Shown here: positions 53,116 to 64,000 of the stretch, piece after piece
How positions within the stretch are numbered: position 1 is the first letter of the stretch
Layout of the letters: every line of letters begins with the position of its first letter
From: Paludibacter sp.
GTDB taxonomy: Bacteria > Bacteroidota > Bacteroidia > Bacteroidales > Paludibacteraceae
DNA length: 64,000 bases
Direction of reading: 5' to 3'
Assembly (NCBI GenBank): GCA_023666945.1
Contig: JAMPAY010000011.1
Span: 1 to 64,000 of the forward strand
Translations under genes and position numbers: made by a program
The notes under the pieces: generated by a model
What the model saw: the letters and a program-made list of their open reading frames with translations, nothing else
What the model was told of the DNA's origin: nothing
Database searches by the model: none

Positions 53116-53649
53116 TCAGAATCGGTCGGTAGTCTTTATACTGCGCAGATAGAATAGTATCTGCTTACAGAGATACTGTTGGTCGGTTTGCTCATTGGTC
53201 TGAATCATAAAATGATATACGTAGGGTTCTTCGCTTTGTACTCTGCCCGTCTTAAAAGTGGCATTAGCCGCTAAGGCTAACCATGCGGTGGGTAAAGTAT
53301 CTTGTAGGCTAAGGTCTATCAATAAGTCATACGAACTGCTCTGTAATATCCTGATTAACTCTTTGCGAGGGCGTCCGAACAATCCTATATCTTGCTTTCC
53401 TAACAAACGAAAAGCATCGTCGGGAGACGTTGTTATTTGCTTCTTCTCAGCATATCCCCATGCGGTAACCTGTTTTCCCTCGGCTTGTAATTGCCGTATG
53501 ATTTGCGCTATTTGCGGGTTCTGTTCGGTATTGTCGCTTTCGAAGAGCAAGAGGATGCGTTTTATGTTGGCATAGTCAGGAAACGCAGGGTGCTGCTTAT
53601 TGTTATGTTTCTGTTGGTGGTAGCGGAATATGTAGTGAGCGATGTTCAT
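53116..53649 (-). CDS. Uncharacterised Bacteroidota protein, DUF6913-like (177 aa)
   Basis: KRILLLFESDNTEQNPQIAQIIRQLQAEGKQVTAWGY and DLLIDLSLQDTLPTAWLALAANATFKTGRV suggest a Rossmann-like alpha/beta protein. I associate it with DUF6913 from memory. It is 28 bases downstream of ligA and in the same direction, a linkage I believe is common in Bacteroidales. Function unknown. Confidence 0.65.
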   Translation of the reverse strand: MNIAHYIFRYHQQKHNNKQHPAFPDYANIKRILLLFESDNTEQNPQIAQIIRQLQAEGKQVTAWGYAEKKQITTSPDDAFRLLGKQDIGLFGRPRKELIRILQSSSYDLLIDLSLQDTLPTAWLALAANATFKTGRVQSEEPYVYHFMIQTNEQTDQQYLCKQILFYLRSIKTTDRF

Positions 53650-53677
53650 GTGCGCAAGTATTAGTATGAGGTGATTG

Positions 53678-55717
<2,040 letters not shown>

Positions 55718-57292
55718 TTAGTGTATCATAAACTTGAATTGTTTCACTCGGTTTTCTACATACACGTTAAGTATGTAAAATCCACCGGGCAAAGTGGTGT
55801 CTATGGTGAAGTCTTCGGTGCTGACCGTTCCGCTGTTGAGCATATTGCCCATGATATTGTAAAGGCGGAAATAGCCCCCCTTGGCATAACGTACAACAGG
55901 TTTTCCTTCGCTCATCGTGATATTGCAGAGTGCATAATTGGATGTCTCAATGGGAGTCATTCGACTACCGAGTGCCAAACCTACCAATATGGGGTCGTGG
56001 TCGGAAGATCGAAACATGGTTTGATCAGACGATTTGTCGTAAGTGAATCCGTCATGTTCGTCAGAATTGATGTGGTATGCAGCCATGCCGGTCACTTGGG
56101 TGAGCATAGTCTCGTTGGCAATTGCATGGTCGAGGTAGCCGGCTTGGTCGTGGTATACATAACTATAGGAAGAATCGGCGTGGAAGAATCGGTGTAAGTC
56201 GGTCATGCCGTCTTCAAGGAAGGTTACAATAGGATCTTCTTTGGCATAGGCATTGAGGTCGCCCATAATAAGAATATCTTCATCGCGATAGTAGTTCTTT
56301 TGGGTGTTGTAGAAACTGATAACCGACTCGGCTTCTCTTACCCGGGTGGCATTGAATATACCTTGACCATCCCCTTGGTCGGCATCGGCACCTGTGCCGC
56401 TGCCCGATTTGGCTTTGAAGTGATTGATTGAGAATATGAATCGCTCTCCGCTTGCTTTTTCCGTAAAACCAATCATCTTCTTGCGGTTGCTTATACCTAT
56501 ATTGTTGTTGGTAAGTGTACCGAATGGCTCTACCGTTTCCGTACAGTATACATATCCGGATTTGGTATAACTGCCATAACTGCTCCCTCCGTCATCAATA
56601 TAACTGTATTGACGTCCGGTCTGTTCGCTGAGCGATGCAGCCAATTTTTTGAGGGCGGCTTGTCCTTGTTCTATCTCTACAAAACCGAAGATATCGGCAG
56701 GTATATGGCTCAATGCATCCATTATTTTGGTGTGTTGCTTGGCCGATGCAGTAGTGTTGTCCGGACCGAAACCTGTCCCCAAGTTGTCTACCAAATAATA
56801 TTCGAGGTTAAAAGCGCATACAAGCAAAGTATGTTCGCCGCGTAAATCAACCGAAGGATGTCCTTTTTGCATATCGCTACGTGTATTGCCATAGAAAGTT
56901 TGTGTGCCTACAGCCGATAACGATGAAGTATTGTTAACACGTACCGTTAGGTTTATTATCTGTTCGCCCATGCGGTGATAGTCGCTAATGCCGGTTAGCG
57001 TGATTTCTCCTTTCTGATTGGCGGAAACTATGGTGTTGTAAGCGAGCGACCCCGGCAGTGCTTGGTTGGTGGGCGAGTAAATACGTCGCGGTGCAATGGT
57101 GTAACTACCCTGGCGGTAAGAATAGTTGTTACAGATGTAAAAAGGTACATCAAAAGTAATGGTTTGACCAATGTATTGCGACAATTCGGATGCCGACCAT
57201 GTATCGGGATTCGAAATGTGTACTTTGGTCTGTGCGTTTACAAACCAACAGATAGTCAGTGCAATGCAGAGCAGCGAGAATTGTTTTTTCAT
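55718..57292 (-). CDS. Secreted endonuclease/exonuclease/phosphatase-family protein with T9SS tail (524 aa)
   Basis: Signal peptide at the chosen start (MKKQFSLLC...FVNAQT). An N-terminal OB-like region (about 20-140) is followed by the EEP fold: FNLEYY, FGFVEIEQGQAAL with the metal-binding Glu, INHFKAK, MGDLNAYAKEDP and SSDHDPILVGL with the catalytic Asp-His. This fits extracellular nucleases of the ExeM/NucH type. A Por sorting tail (FRLYNIMGNMLNSG, final FKFMIH) ends the protein. It probably degrades environmental DNA or RNA for nutrition. It ends 9 bases from the ligA start. Confidence 0.87.
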   Translation of the reverse strand: MKKQFSLLCIALTICWFVNAQTKVHISNPDTWSASELSQYIGQTITFDVPFYICNNYSYRQGSYTIAPRRIYSPTNQALPGSLAYNTIVSANQKGEITLTGISDYHRMGEQIINLTVRVNNTSSLSAVGTQTFYGNTRSDMQKGHPSVDLRGEHTLLVCAFNLEYYLVDNLGTGFGPDNTTASAKQHTKIMDALSHIPADIFGFVEIEQGQAALKKLAASLSEQTGRQYSYIDDGGSSYGSYTKSGYVYCTETVEPFGTLTNNNIGISNRKKMIGFTEKASGERFIFSINHFKAKSGSGTGADADQGDGQGIFNATRVREAESVISFYNTQKNYYRDEDILIMGDLNAYAKEDPIVTFLEDGMTDLHRFFHADSSYSYVYHDQAGYLDHAIANETMLTQVTGMAAYHINSDEHDGFTYDKSSDQTMFRSSDHDPILVGLALGSRMTPIETSNYALCNITMSEGKPVVRYAKGGYFRLYNIMGNMLNSGTVSTEDFTIDTTLPGGFYILNVYVENRVKQFKFMIH

Positions 57293-57531
57293 AGATGTGT
57301 ATCTGTAGGGGAGGGGCATAAAAAGTCTTGTGAAAACCCTCACCGATTCAGTGTGCGAAGATAAAACATTTTTATGACATCAGCAAATTCTCATTGCGGT
57401 CGCTTCTTCGCATCTGCTCTCATTTCTGATGTCCTCGTTTTAGATATAAGAGGCGAAAACTGTTTTGAAATTACACACGCATGGTGCACCGGATGGTTGA
57501 GAGTCGGATGCAGGAGAACGGCGTGTGGTGT

Positions 57532-57562
57532 TTTGCGGAATGAAATCTTTTGCGTACCTTTG
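57532..57562 (+). promoter_or_regulatory. Promoter of the ftsB-like/ruvC/pyrG operon
   Basis: TTTG at 57532-57535, 19 bases, TACCTTTG at 57555-57562; ATG at 57585. Confidence 0.65.
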
Positions 57563-57584
57563 CAGAGTTCATCTTTTGTGTGTC

Positions 57585-57890
57585 ATGAATTGGAAAAAGA
57601 TAGTAGACAAAGTTCCTGCTTGGTTAATGAATAAGTACTTGATTACGTGCGCTGTGTTTGCTATAATATTGGTCTGCTGCGGTGAACAGAGCCTTATCGA
57701 ACGCACGCGTCGAATGCGCCGTATTCATGCCTTGGAAGAAGAATTGGACAATAACAACCGAAACATCGAACGCTATCGTACTGACATGGAGGCACTGCAG
57801 GCCGATCCTGCCAATATAGAGCGTTTTGCGCGCGAGCATTACTATATGCACGCCGATGATGAAGATGTCTATCTTATCGAAGAAGAATGA
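57585..57890 (+). CDS. Septum formation initiator (FtsB/DivIC-like)
   Basis: 101 residues: a short cytoplasmic N-terminus, one membrane segment (YLITCAVFAIILVCC), then a coiled coil (RIHALEEELDNNNRNIERYRTDMEALQ) and the conserved PANIERFAREHYYMHADDEDVYLIEE end. Division protein that works with FtsL/FtsQ. ATG 57585 is preferred to an upstream start because the promoter lies between them. Confidence 0.9.
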   Translation: MNWKKIVDKVPAWLMNKYLITCAVFAIILVCCGEQSLIERTRRMRRIHALEEELDNNNRNIERYRTDMEALQADPANIERFAREHYYMHADDEDVYLIEEE

Positions 57891-58210
57891 AGAATATATA
57901 TAGTATAGGGATGTATCTATATGGACTACTGCTTCTCTTGGGGGCAGTGTTGGCGGTGTTTGATGTACCGTTTGCCGTATGGATTTTTGCTGCAGGAGCA
58001 TTGCTGGCTGTTGTGCAAGCGTTTTTGTATGCATTGCGCAATCGTTCCGACAATTGGCGCGAGGCGCGGTTGCACCGACTGAATTTTGTGGCATCGCTTT
58101 TCTTGGGCATAGCGGCATGGTTTATGTATAAGGAGAATAACGCTTGGGTGGTGATGCTTTTGCTCTATGCGTTGTTGGTGCTGTTTCTGAGTTTCAGAGG
58201 AAAGAAATAA
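57887..58210 (+). CDS. Small membrane protein (107 aa)
   Basis: Four hydrophobic segments with short loops (YLYGLLLLLGAVLAVF, VWIFAAGALLAVVQAFLYAL, LNFVASLFLGIAAWFMY, WVVMLLLYALLVLFLSF). Not a named family that I recognise. It overlaps the end of the ftsB-like gene by four bases, so the two are coupled. Confidence 0.8.
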   Translation: MKNIYSIGMYLYGLLLLLGAVLAVFDVPFAVWIFAAGALLAVVQAFLYALRNRSDNWREARLHRLNFVASLFLGIAAWFMYKENNAWVVMLLLYALLVLFLSFRGKK

Positions 58211-58223
58211 GACGTGCGGACCG

Positions 58224-58799
58224 ATGCAGGATAAATTGGTAAGACAGCATAAGATTTTGGGTATTGACCCCGGCACCACTTATATGGGGTTCGCTGTGTT
58301 GAAGACCGATGGTATGCGGAGCGAAATGGTTGATATGGGAGTGCTCGATTTGCATAAGTTGGATAGTCATTATGAGAAACTGCAACGTATATTCTTCTTT
58401 GTGCAAGACTTGATAGGTAGGTATGAGCCATCGGAAATGGCTATAGAAACGCAATTTGTTGATAAGAACGTGCAGACAATGCTGAAACTGGCGCACGGAC
58501 AAGGAGTGGCTATCGCAGCGGGATTGTCTAAAGATCTGCCAATCAATGAATATTCGCCCATGAAAATAAAAATGGCCATAACGGGCAATGGGCATGCCAC
58601 CAAAGAGCAGGTGGCAAGTATGCTGCAACGTTTCTTGCATATTCCCGATGATAAAATGCCTCGTAAATTGGATGCTACCGATGCTTTGGCCATAGCCTAT
58701 TGTCATTTCTTGCAATTGGGTTCACCGTTTGGTATGGAGAGTAAGTATAAGAATTGGGCGGATTTCGCCAAGCGGAATGCTTCTAAAATACACACATAA
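58224..58799 (+). CDS. ruvC: Crossover junction endodeoxyribonuclease RuvC
   Basis: It resolves Holliday junctions as a dimer. KILGIDPGTTYMGFAVL carries the first catalytic Asp; MAIETQFVDKNVQ carries the catalytic Glu; DATDALAIAYCHFLQ carries the last two Asp. 191 residues is typical. Confidence 0.95.
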   Translation: MQDKLVRQHKILGIDPGTTYMGFAVLKTDGMRSEMVDMGVLDLHKLDSHYEKLQRIFFFVQDLIGRYEPSEMAIETQFVDKNVQTMLKLAHGQGVAIAAGLSKDLPINEYSPMKIKMAITGNGHATKEQVASMLQRFLHIPDDKMPRKLDATDALAIAYCHFLQLGSPFGMESKYKNWADFAKRNASKIHT

Positions 58800-58805
58800 A
58801 TATAA

Positions 58806-60443
<1,638 letters not shown>

Positions 60444-60450
60444 GTAAAGT

Positions 60451-60482
60451 TTTGCATAAATGAAAAAGTTGCACTAATTTTG
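60451..60482 (+). promoter_or_regulatory. Ferredoxin promoter
   Basis: TTTG at 60451-60454, 20 bases, TAATTTTG at 60475-60482. The leader to the ATG at 60574 is about 85 bases. Confidence 0.65.
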
Positions 60483-60573
60483 CAGCGCAAAGTAGTCCCC
60501 GAAATATTATGGGGTGGTAAAGAATAAAAGAAAGAAGAAAATATATTATAAAACAAACTAAACATTATTTATT

Positions 60574-60741
60574 ATGGCTTACGTTATTTCAGAAGATTGC
60601 ATCGCTTGCGGTACATGTATTGATGAGTGCCCGATGGGCGCAATTTCCGAGGGCGATATCTATTCTATTGATCCGGATATGTGCACCGAGTGCGGTACTT
60701 GTGCAGATGTTTGCCCAAGTTCTGCTATCCACAAAGGATAA
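60574..60741 (+). CDS. 2[4Fe-4S] ferredoxin (55 aa)
   Basis: A bacterial clostridial-type ferredoxin. Two CxxCxxCxxxCP motifs are complete: CIACGTCIDECP and CTECGTCADVCP, each in its half of the duplicated fold. It transfers low-potential electrons. Pyruvate:ferredoxin oxidoreductase 1.5 kb downstream is an obvious donor. Confidence 0.95.
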   Translation: MAYVISEDCIACGTCIDECPMGAISEGDIYSIDPDMCTECGTCADVCPSSAIHKG

Positions 60742-60786
60742 GGTGTGGAGTAAGTATGGTTATTGCCATACAAAAGAATCTTGTAT

Positions 60787-60822
60787 TCTCCTGTATCGTA
60801 ACGATACGGGAGATTTTTTTTT
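60787..60822 (+). terminator. Ferredoxin gene terminator
   Basis: A 13-bp stem (60787-60799 with 60801-60813, one G:T pair), with the central bases forming the loop, followed by a run of nine or more T. Confidence 0.85.
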
Positions 60823-60879
60823 TTAGAGAGGGCTTCGGCAAATTGTCTACAAAAAATGACTATATTTTGTAATGTGAGG

Positions 60880-60911
60880 TTTGCAAATATCGGATAGAAT
60901 ATGTAATTTTG
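60880..60911 (+). promoter_or_regulatory. Promoter of the AAA ATPase gene
   Basis: TTTG at 60880-60883, 20 bases, TAATTTTG at 60904-60911. The ATG used (60985) is about 70 bases on. Confidence 0.6.
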
Positions 60912-60984
60912 CACCGAGAAACTATGCGTTGTCTGCTCTTGTTTATGGTGTGAGTAGGCAAAAGGCAAAGTATTGTACGGCAAA

Positions 60985-62160
60985 ATGTTGAAGGCATTCT
61001 ATAAGACACACGACTATCTGCTGGAGCATCTGGATGTTCCGGTACGGCGTTTGCTGATGGATGAGATTGATTGGTCCGACCGACTGATAGCCGTTAAAGG
61101 TTGTAGGGGAGTGGGAAAGACTACTTTCTTGTTATCCTATGCAAAAGAACGTTTCGGCACGTCGCGCGAATGTTTGTATGTGAATTTCAATAATTTCTAT
61201 TTTGCACGCCATACATTGGTTGAGTTTGCTGCTGAGTTTGTACAGAATGGTGGAACTACTTTGTTGCTTGACCAAACATTCAAGTATGAAAACTGGTCGA
61301 AAGAACTGCGTGCTTGCTACGACCGTTTCCCTGCTTTGCATATAGTGTTCTCCGCATCACCGGTGATGCGTCTGCTGGAGGATAACGACGATTTGCGCGA
61401 TGTGGTGAAGATGTATAATCTTCGAGGTTTGAGTTTTCGGGAGTATTTGAATCTGCAGGCCGGGCAGGCATTCCCTACATATACGTTGCGCGACATTATG
61501 TTTAATCACGAGGAGTTGGCGCGACATATATTGAGTAATGTGAATCCTCTATGGTATTTCCCCGATTATTTGCATCATGGTTACTATCCGTTTTTCTTGG
61601 AAAAACGCAGCTATTCGGAAACGTTGCTCAAAACGATGAATATGATGTTGGAGGTCGATATCTTGTTGGTTAAGCAGATTGATATTGCCTATCTTCCCAA
61701 AATACGGCAATTGTTGTATATGCTGTTGGAGGATGCACCTTGTGTTCCCAATGTTTTGCGTATATCTACGGAATTGGATATTTCGCGTGCTACGATAATG
61801 AACTATATCAAGTATTTGAAAGATGCACGTCTGCTCAACTTGCTTTATATGCAGGGAAAGCATTTTCCCATGAAACCGCAGAAAGTCTATATGCAGAACA
61901 CTAACTTGCTTTATTCGTTGCCGACTCGACAAGTAGAACCGCAGGCGGTAGCCGAAACCTTTTTCTATAATGCTTTGCATGCTTGCCACAAGGTGAATGC
62001 TACCGATAGAAATGCTCTCTTTGTGGTTGATGGGGTCAACTATTTTAATGTGGCTGCCCGCCCATCGGTAAAGACCGGTTTTCGCATGACGGCTATCGAC
62101 AACATGGAGGTGGGAACGGGTAATCGTATACCGCTCTGGCTATTCGGCTTTTTGTATTGA
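60985..62160 (+). CDS. AAA-family ATPase with DUF4143-like C-terminus (391 aa)
   Basis: Walker A in AVKGCRGVGKTTFLL, then a Walker B-like TTLLLDQTFKYENW and the sensor stretch HIVFSASPVMRLLE. LRGLSFREYLNL is the typical following motif of this ATPase group. The C-terminal part has a winged helix (LRISTELDISRATIMNYIKYLKDARLLNLLY) and a degenerate nuclease-like end. The cellular role of this family is not known. It stands alone with its own promoter. Confidence 0.83.
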   Translation: MLKAFYKTHDYLLEHLDVPVRRLLMDEIDWSDRLIAVKGCRGVGKTTFLLSYAKERFGTSRECLYVNFNNFYFARHTLVEFAAEFVQNGGTTLLLDQTFKYENWSKELRACYDRFPALHIVFSASPVMRLLEDNDDLRDVVKMYNLRGLSFREYLNLQAGQAFPTYTLRDIMFNHEELARHILSNVNPLWYFPDYLHHGYYPFFLEKRSYSETLLKTMNMMLEVDILLVKQIDIAYLPKIRQLLYMLLEDAPCVPNVLRISTELDISRATIMNYIKYLKDARLLNLLYMQGKHFPMKPQKVYMQNTNLLYSLPTRQVEPQAVAETFFYNALHACHKVNATDRNALFVVDGVNYFNVAARPSVKTGFRMTAIDNMEVGTGNRIPLWLFGFLY

Positions 62161-62225
62161 ATAATAGGTGATTGGAAAAATAATATATATAGTAAACAAC
62201 CAATTAATAAAAACAGGTAATAACA

Positions 62226-64000
62226 ATGAAAGAAAAAAAGTTTTTGACGTGTGATGGTAACACCGCTGCTGCGCATATTGCGTATATGTTTACAGAGGTG
62301 GCTGCTATCTATCCTATCACGCCGTCTTCGCCTATGGCGGAGAATGTGGACGAATGGGCTTCGCAAGGAAGAAAGAACCTATTCGGAGAAACTGTTCTCG
62401 TACAAGAAATGCAGTCGGAAGGCGGTGCTGCCGGTACCGTACACGGCTCTTTGCAGGCAGGAGCACTTACTACCACGTTTACGGCATCACAAGGATTGCT
62501 CCTCATGATTCCGAATATGTATAAAATAGCGGGAGAATTGCTTCCTACCGTATTCCATGTGAGTGCACGTACATTGGCGAGCCACGCATTGTGTATTTTT
62601 GGTGACCACCAGGATGTTATGTCGTGTCGTCAAACCGGTTTTGCCATGTTGGCAGAAGGAAGTGTGCAAGAAGTGATGGATTTGGCAGGTGTGGCTCATT
62701 TGGCTACAATCAAGTCGCGCGTTCCTTTCTTGAACTTCTTCGATGGTTTCCGCACCAGCCACGAGTATCAGAAAGTGGAAGTGGTAGATATGGAAGATTT
62801 GCGTCCGTTGGTAGATATGGATGCACTGAAGGCATTTCGCGAGCGCGCTCTCTGTCCGCAACACCCCGTTATGCGTGGTATGGCAGAAAACCCCGATGTA
62901 TTCTTCGCACACCGCGAATCAAGCAATTCGTACTACGATGCGGTAGCCGACATCGTTTCCGACTATATGGATAAGGTAAGCGAAATCACCGGCAGAAAGT
63001 ATCGTCCTTTCAGTTACTATGGAGCATCGGATGCAGAGAATATCATCATCTGTATGGGATCGGCTTGCGAGGCAATCCGTGAGGTGATCGACTATAAGGC
63101 ACAACAAGGCGAGAAGTTGGGTATGATTAATGTCCATCTGTATCGTCCTTTCTCGCTCAAGTACTTGAAAGAGGCTATTCCTGCTTCGGCTAAGCGTATT
63201 TGTGTGCTTGACCGCACAAAAGAACCGGGAGCCAACGGAGAACCTTTGTATCTGGATGTAAAAGATGCACTTAACGAACTCGGATTGAACGATATTCTCG
63301 TAGTGGGAGGTCGCTACGGATTGGGGTCTAACGATACCACTCCTGCCCAAATACTCGCCGTATACGAGAACTTGGCATTGCCAATGCCCAAGAACCACTT
63401 TACACTGGGTGTCAACGACGATGTTACCTTTACTTCTCTGCCAGTAGGTGCGGAAGTAGCAATGGGTGGCGAAGGCATGTTCCAAGCCAAATTCTATGGT
63501 CTGGGTGCTGACGGTACTGTAGGTGCCAACAAAAACTCGGTGAAGATTATCGGTGAAACAACGGATAAGTATTGCCAAGCCTATTTCTCTTACGACTCCA
63601 AGAAATCGGGAGGTTTCACTTGCTCTCACTTGCGTTTTGGCGATGAACCTATTCATTCGACCTATTTGGTAACCACACCTAACTTTGTGGCTTGTCACGT
63701 ACAGGCATATCTGCAGATGTATGATGTAACACGCGGTCTGCAGAAAGGAGGCACATTCCTCTTGAACACAGTATGGGAAGGCGAAGAGTTGGCAAAGAAT
63801 CTGCCCAATAAGGTGAAGAAGTACTTTGCCGATAACGATATCAAGGTTTATTATATCAACGCTACCAAGATTGCTCAGGAAATAGGATTGGGCAATCGTA
63901 CCAATACTATTCTGCAATCGGCATTCTTCCGTATTACAGGCGTTATTCCTGTAGAGAAAGCCGTCGAAGAAATGAAACATTTCATCGTGAAGTCTTATGG
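62226..64000 (+). CDS. nifJ: Pyruvate:ferredoxin (flavodoxin) oxidoreductase, 5' part
   Basis: It oxidises pyruvate to acetyl-CoA and reduces ferredoxin. The frame is open from ATG 62226 to the window edge (591 complete codons). Domain I starts FLTCDGNTAAAHIAYMFTEVAAIYPITPSSPMAE, the pyruvate-binding region; VQEMQSEGGAAGTVHGSLQAGA follows. Domain II starts near NIIICMGSACEAIREVI, and domain III near VGAEVAMGGEGMFQAKFYGLGADGTVGANKNSVKIIG. The iron-sulfur and thiamine domains (about 590 further residues) lie outside the window. Confidence 0.95.
   Translation, partial: MKEKKFLTCDGNTAAAHIAYMFTEVAAIYPITPSSPMAENVDEWASQGRKNLFGETVLVQEMQSEGGAAGTVHGSLQAGALTTTFTASQGLLLMIPNMYKIAGELLPTVFHVSARTLASHALCIFGDHQDVMSCRQTGFAMLAEGSVQEVMDLAGVAHLATIKSRVPFLNFFDGFRTSHEYQKVEVVDMEDLRPLVDMDALKAFRERALCPQHPVMRGMAENPDVFFAHRESSNSYYDAVADIVSDYMDKVSEITGRKYRPFSYYGASDAENIIICMGSACEAIREVIDYKAQQGEKLGMINVHLYRPFSLKYLKEAIPASAKRICVLDRTKEPGANGEPLYLDVKDALNELGLNDILVVGGRYGLGSNDTTPAQILAVYENLALPMPKNHFTLGVNDDVTFTSLPVGAEVAMGGEGMFQAKFYGLGADGTVGANKNSVKIIGETTDKYCQAYFSYDSKKSGGFTCSHLRFGDEPIHSTYLVTTPNFVACHVQAYLQMYDVTRGLQKGGTFLLNTVWEGEELAKNLPNKVKKYFADNDIKVYYINATKIAQEIGLGNRTNTILQSAFFRITGVIPVEKAVEEMKHFIVKSY

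Noticed and set aside
62919..63980. 353-codon minus-strand frame near the right edge
   Set aside because: It lies opposite the open-ended nifJ frame, whose translation matches pyruvate:ferredoxin oxidoreductase throughout.

Overview
The window is about 64 kb of a Bacteroidales chromosome. Evidence for this is the Bacteroidota promoter signature (a -33 TTTG, 18-20 bp, then a -7 TAnnTTTG) in front of many genes, the Bacteroidota form of RNA polymerase omega, a TamL-like lipoprotein, and five large secreted enzymes ending in type IX secretion (Por) sorting domains. T9SS cargo argues against Bacteroides proper and for a Porphyromonas/Paludibacter-like relative. The exact family cannot be fixed from this sequence. 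No tRNA, rRNA or CRISPR array was seen.

Layout. 0.2-4.8 kb: five co-directional genes for small to mid-sized exported proteins of unknown function. 4.9-10.1 kb: two tandem multi-domain alpha-amylases with T9SS tails. 10.3-20.5 kb: trmO, a secreted glycerophosphodiesterase, ogt, a TrmH-type methyltransferase divergent from a tamL-like gene, and the nadD-gmk-yicC operon. 20.6-33.5 kb: an integrated mobilizable element. 33.8-39.3 kb: an envelope/housekeeping operon sppA-lpxK-pnp-ABC exporter. 39.6-47 kb: secreted PL9-type pectate lyase, aldehyde and alcohol dehydrogenases, and a LytS/LytR-type two-component system. 47.3-53.1 kb: a small DNA-binding-like protein, a barrel protein, apbE, a lipoprotein, bamD, rpoZ-like, coaBC and a nucleotidyltransferase-fold protein. 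53.1-60.4 kb: ligA, a secreted endo/exonuclease-phosphatase, then ftsB-like, ruvC and pyrG. 60.5-64 kb: a 2[4Fe-4S] ferredoxin, an AAA ATPase, and the 5' 1.8 kb of pyruvate:ferredoxin oxidoreductase running off the window.

The integrated element is the most interesting part. Its mobility half (tyrosine integrase, small DNA-binding protein, primase-helicase, CHC2/Toprim primase, MobC, MobA relaxase, 20.8-26.6 kb) is broken by three single-base frameshifts and three in-frame TAG codons. Its cargo half (26.7-33.2 kb) is an intact, tightly packed eight-gene operon on the minus strand: HTH controller, SPPYW-type methyltransferase with an added nuclease-fold tail, small winged-helix protein, MjaI-like restriction endonuclease, C5-cytosine methyltransferase, MORC-like GHKL ATPase, Vsr endonuclease, and a Ymh/HEPN-like protein. 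The likely reading is a defence island that was carried in by a mobilizable element and then stranded. The first half of the operon looks like a classical restriction-modification system. The second half (C5 methylase, GHKL ATPase, Vsr, Ymh) has no dedicated classical restriction enzyme and is the best candidate here for a poorly described system.

Two intergenic spots (11.2 kb and 33.6 kb) share a degenerate repeat of about 120 bp that ends in 11-bp tandem units.
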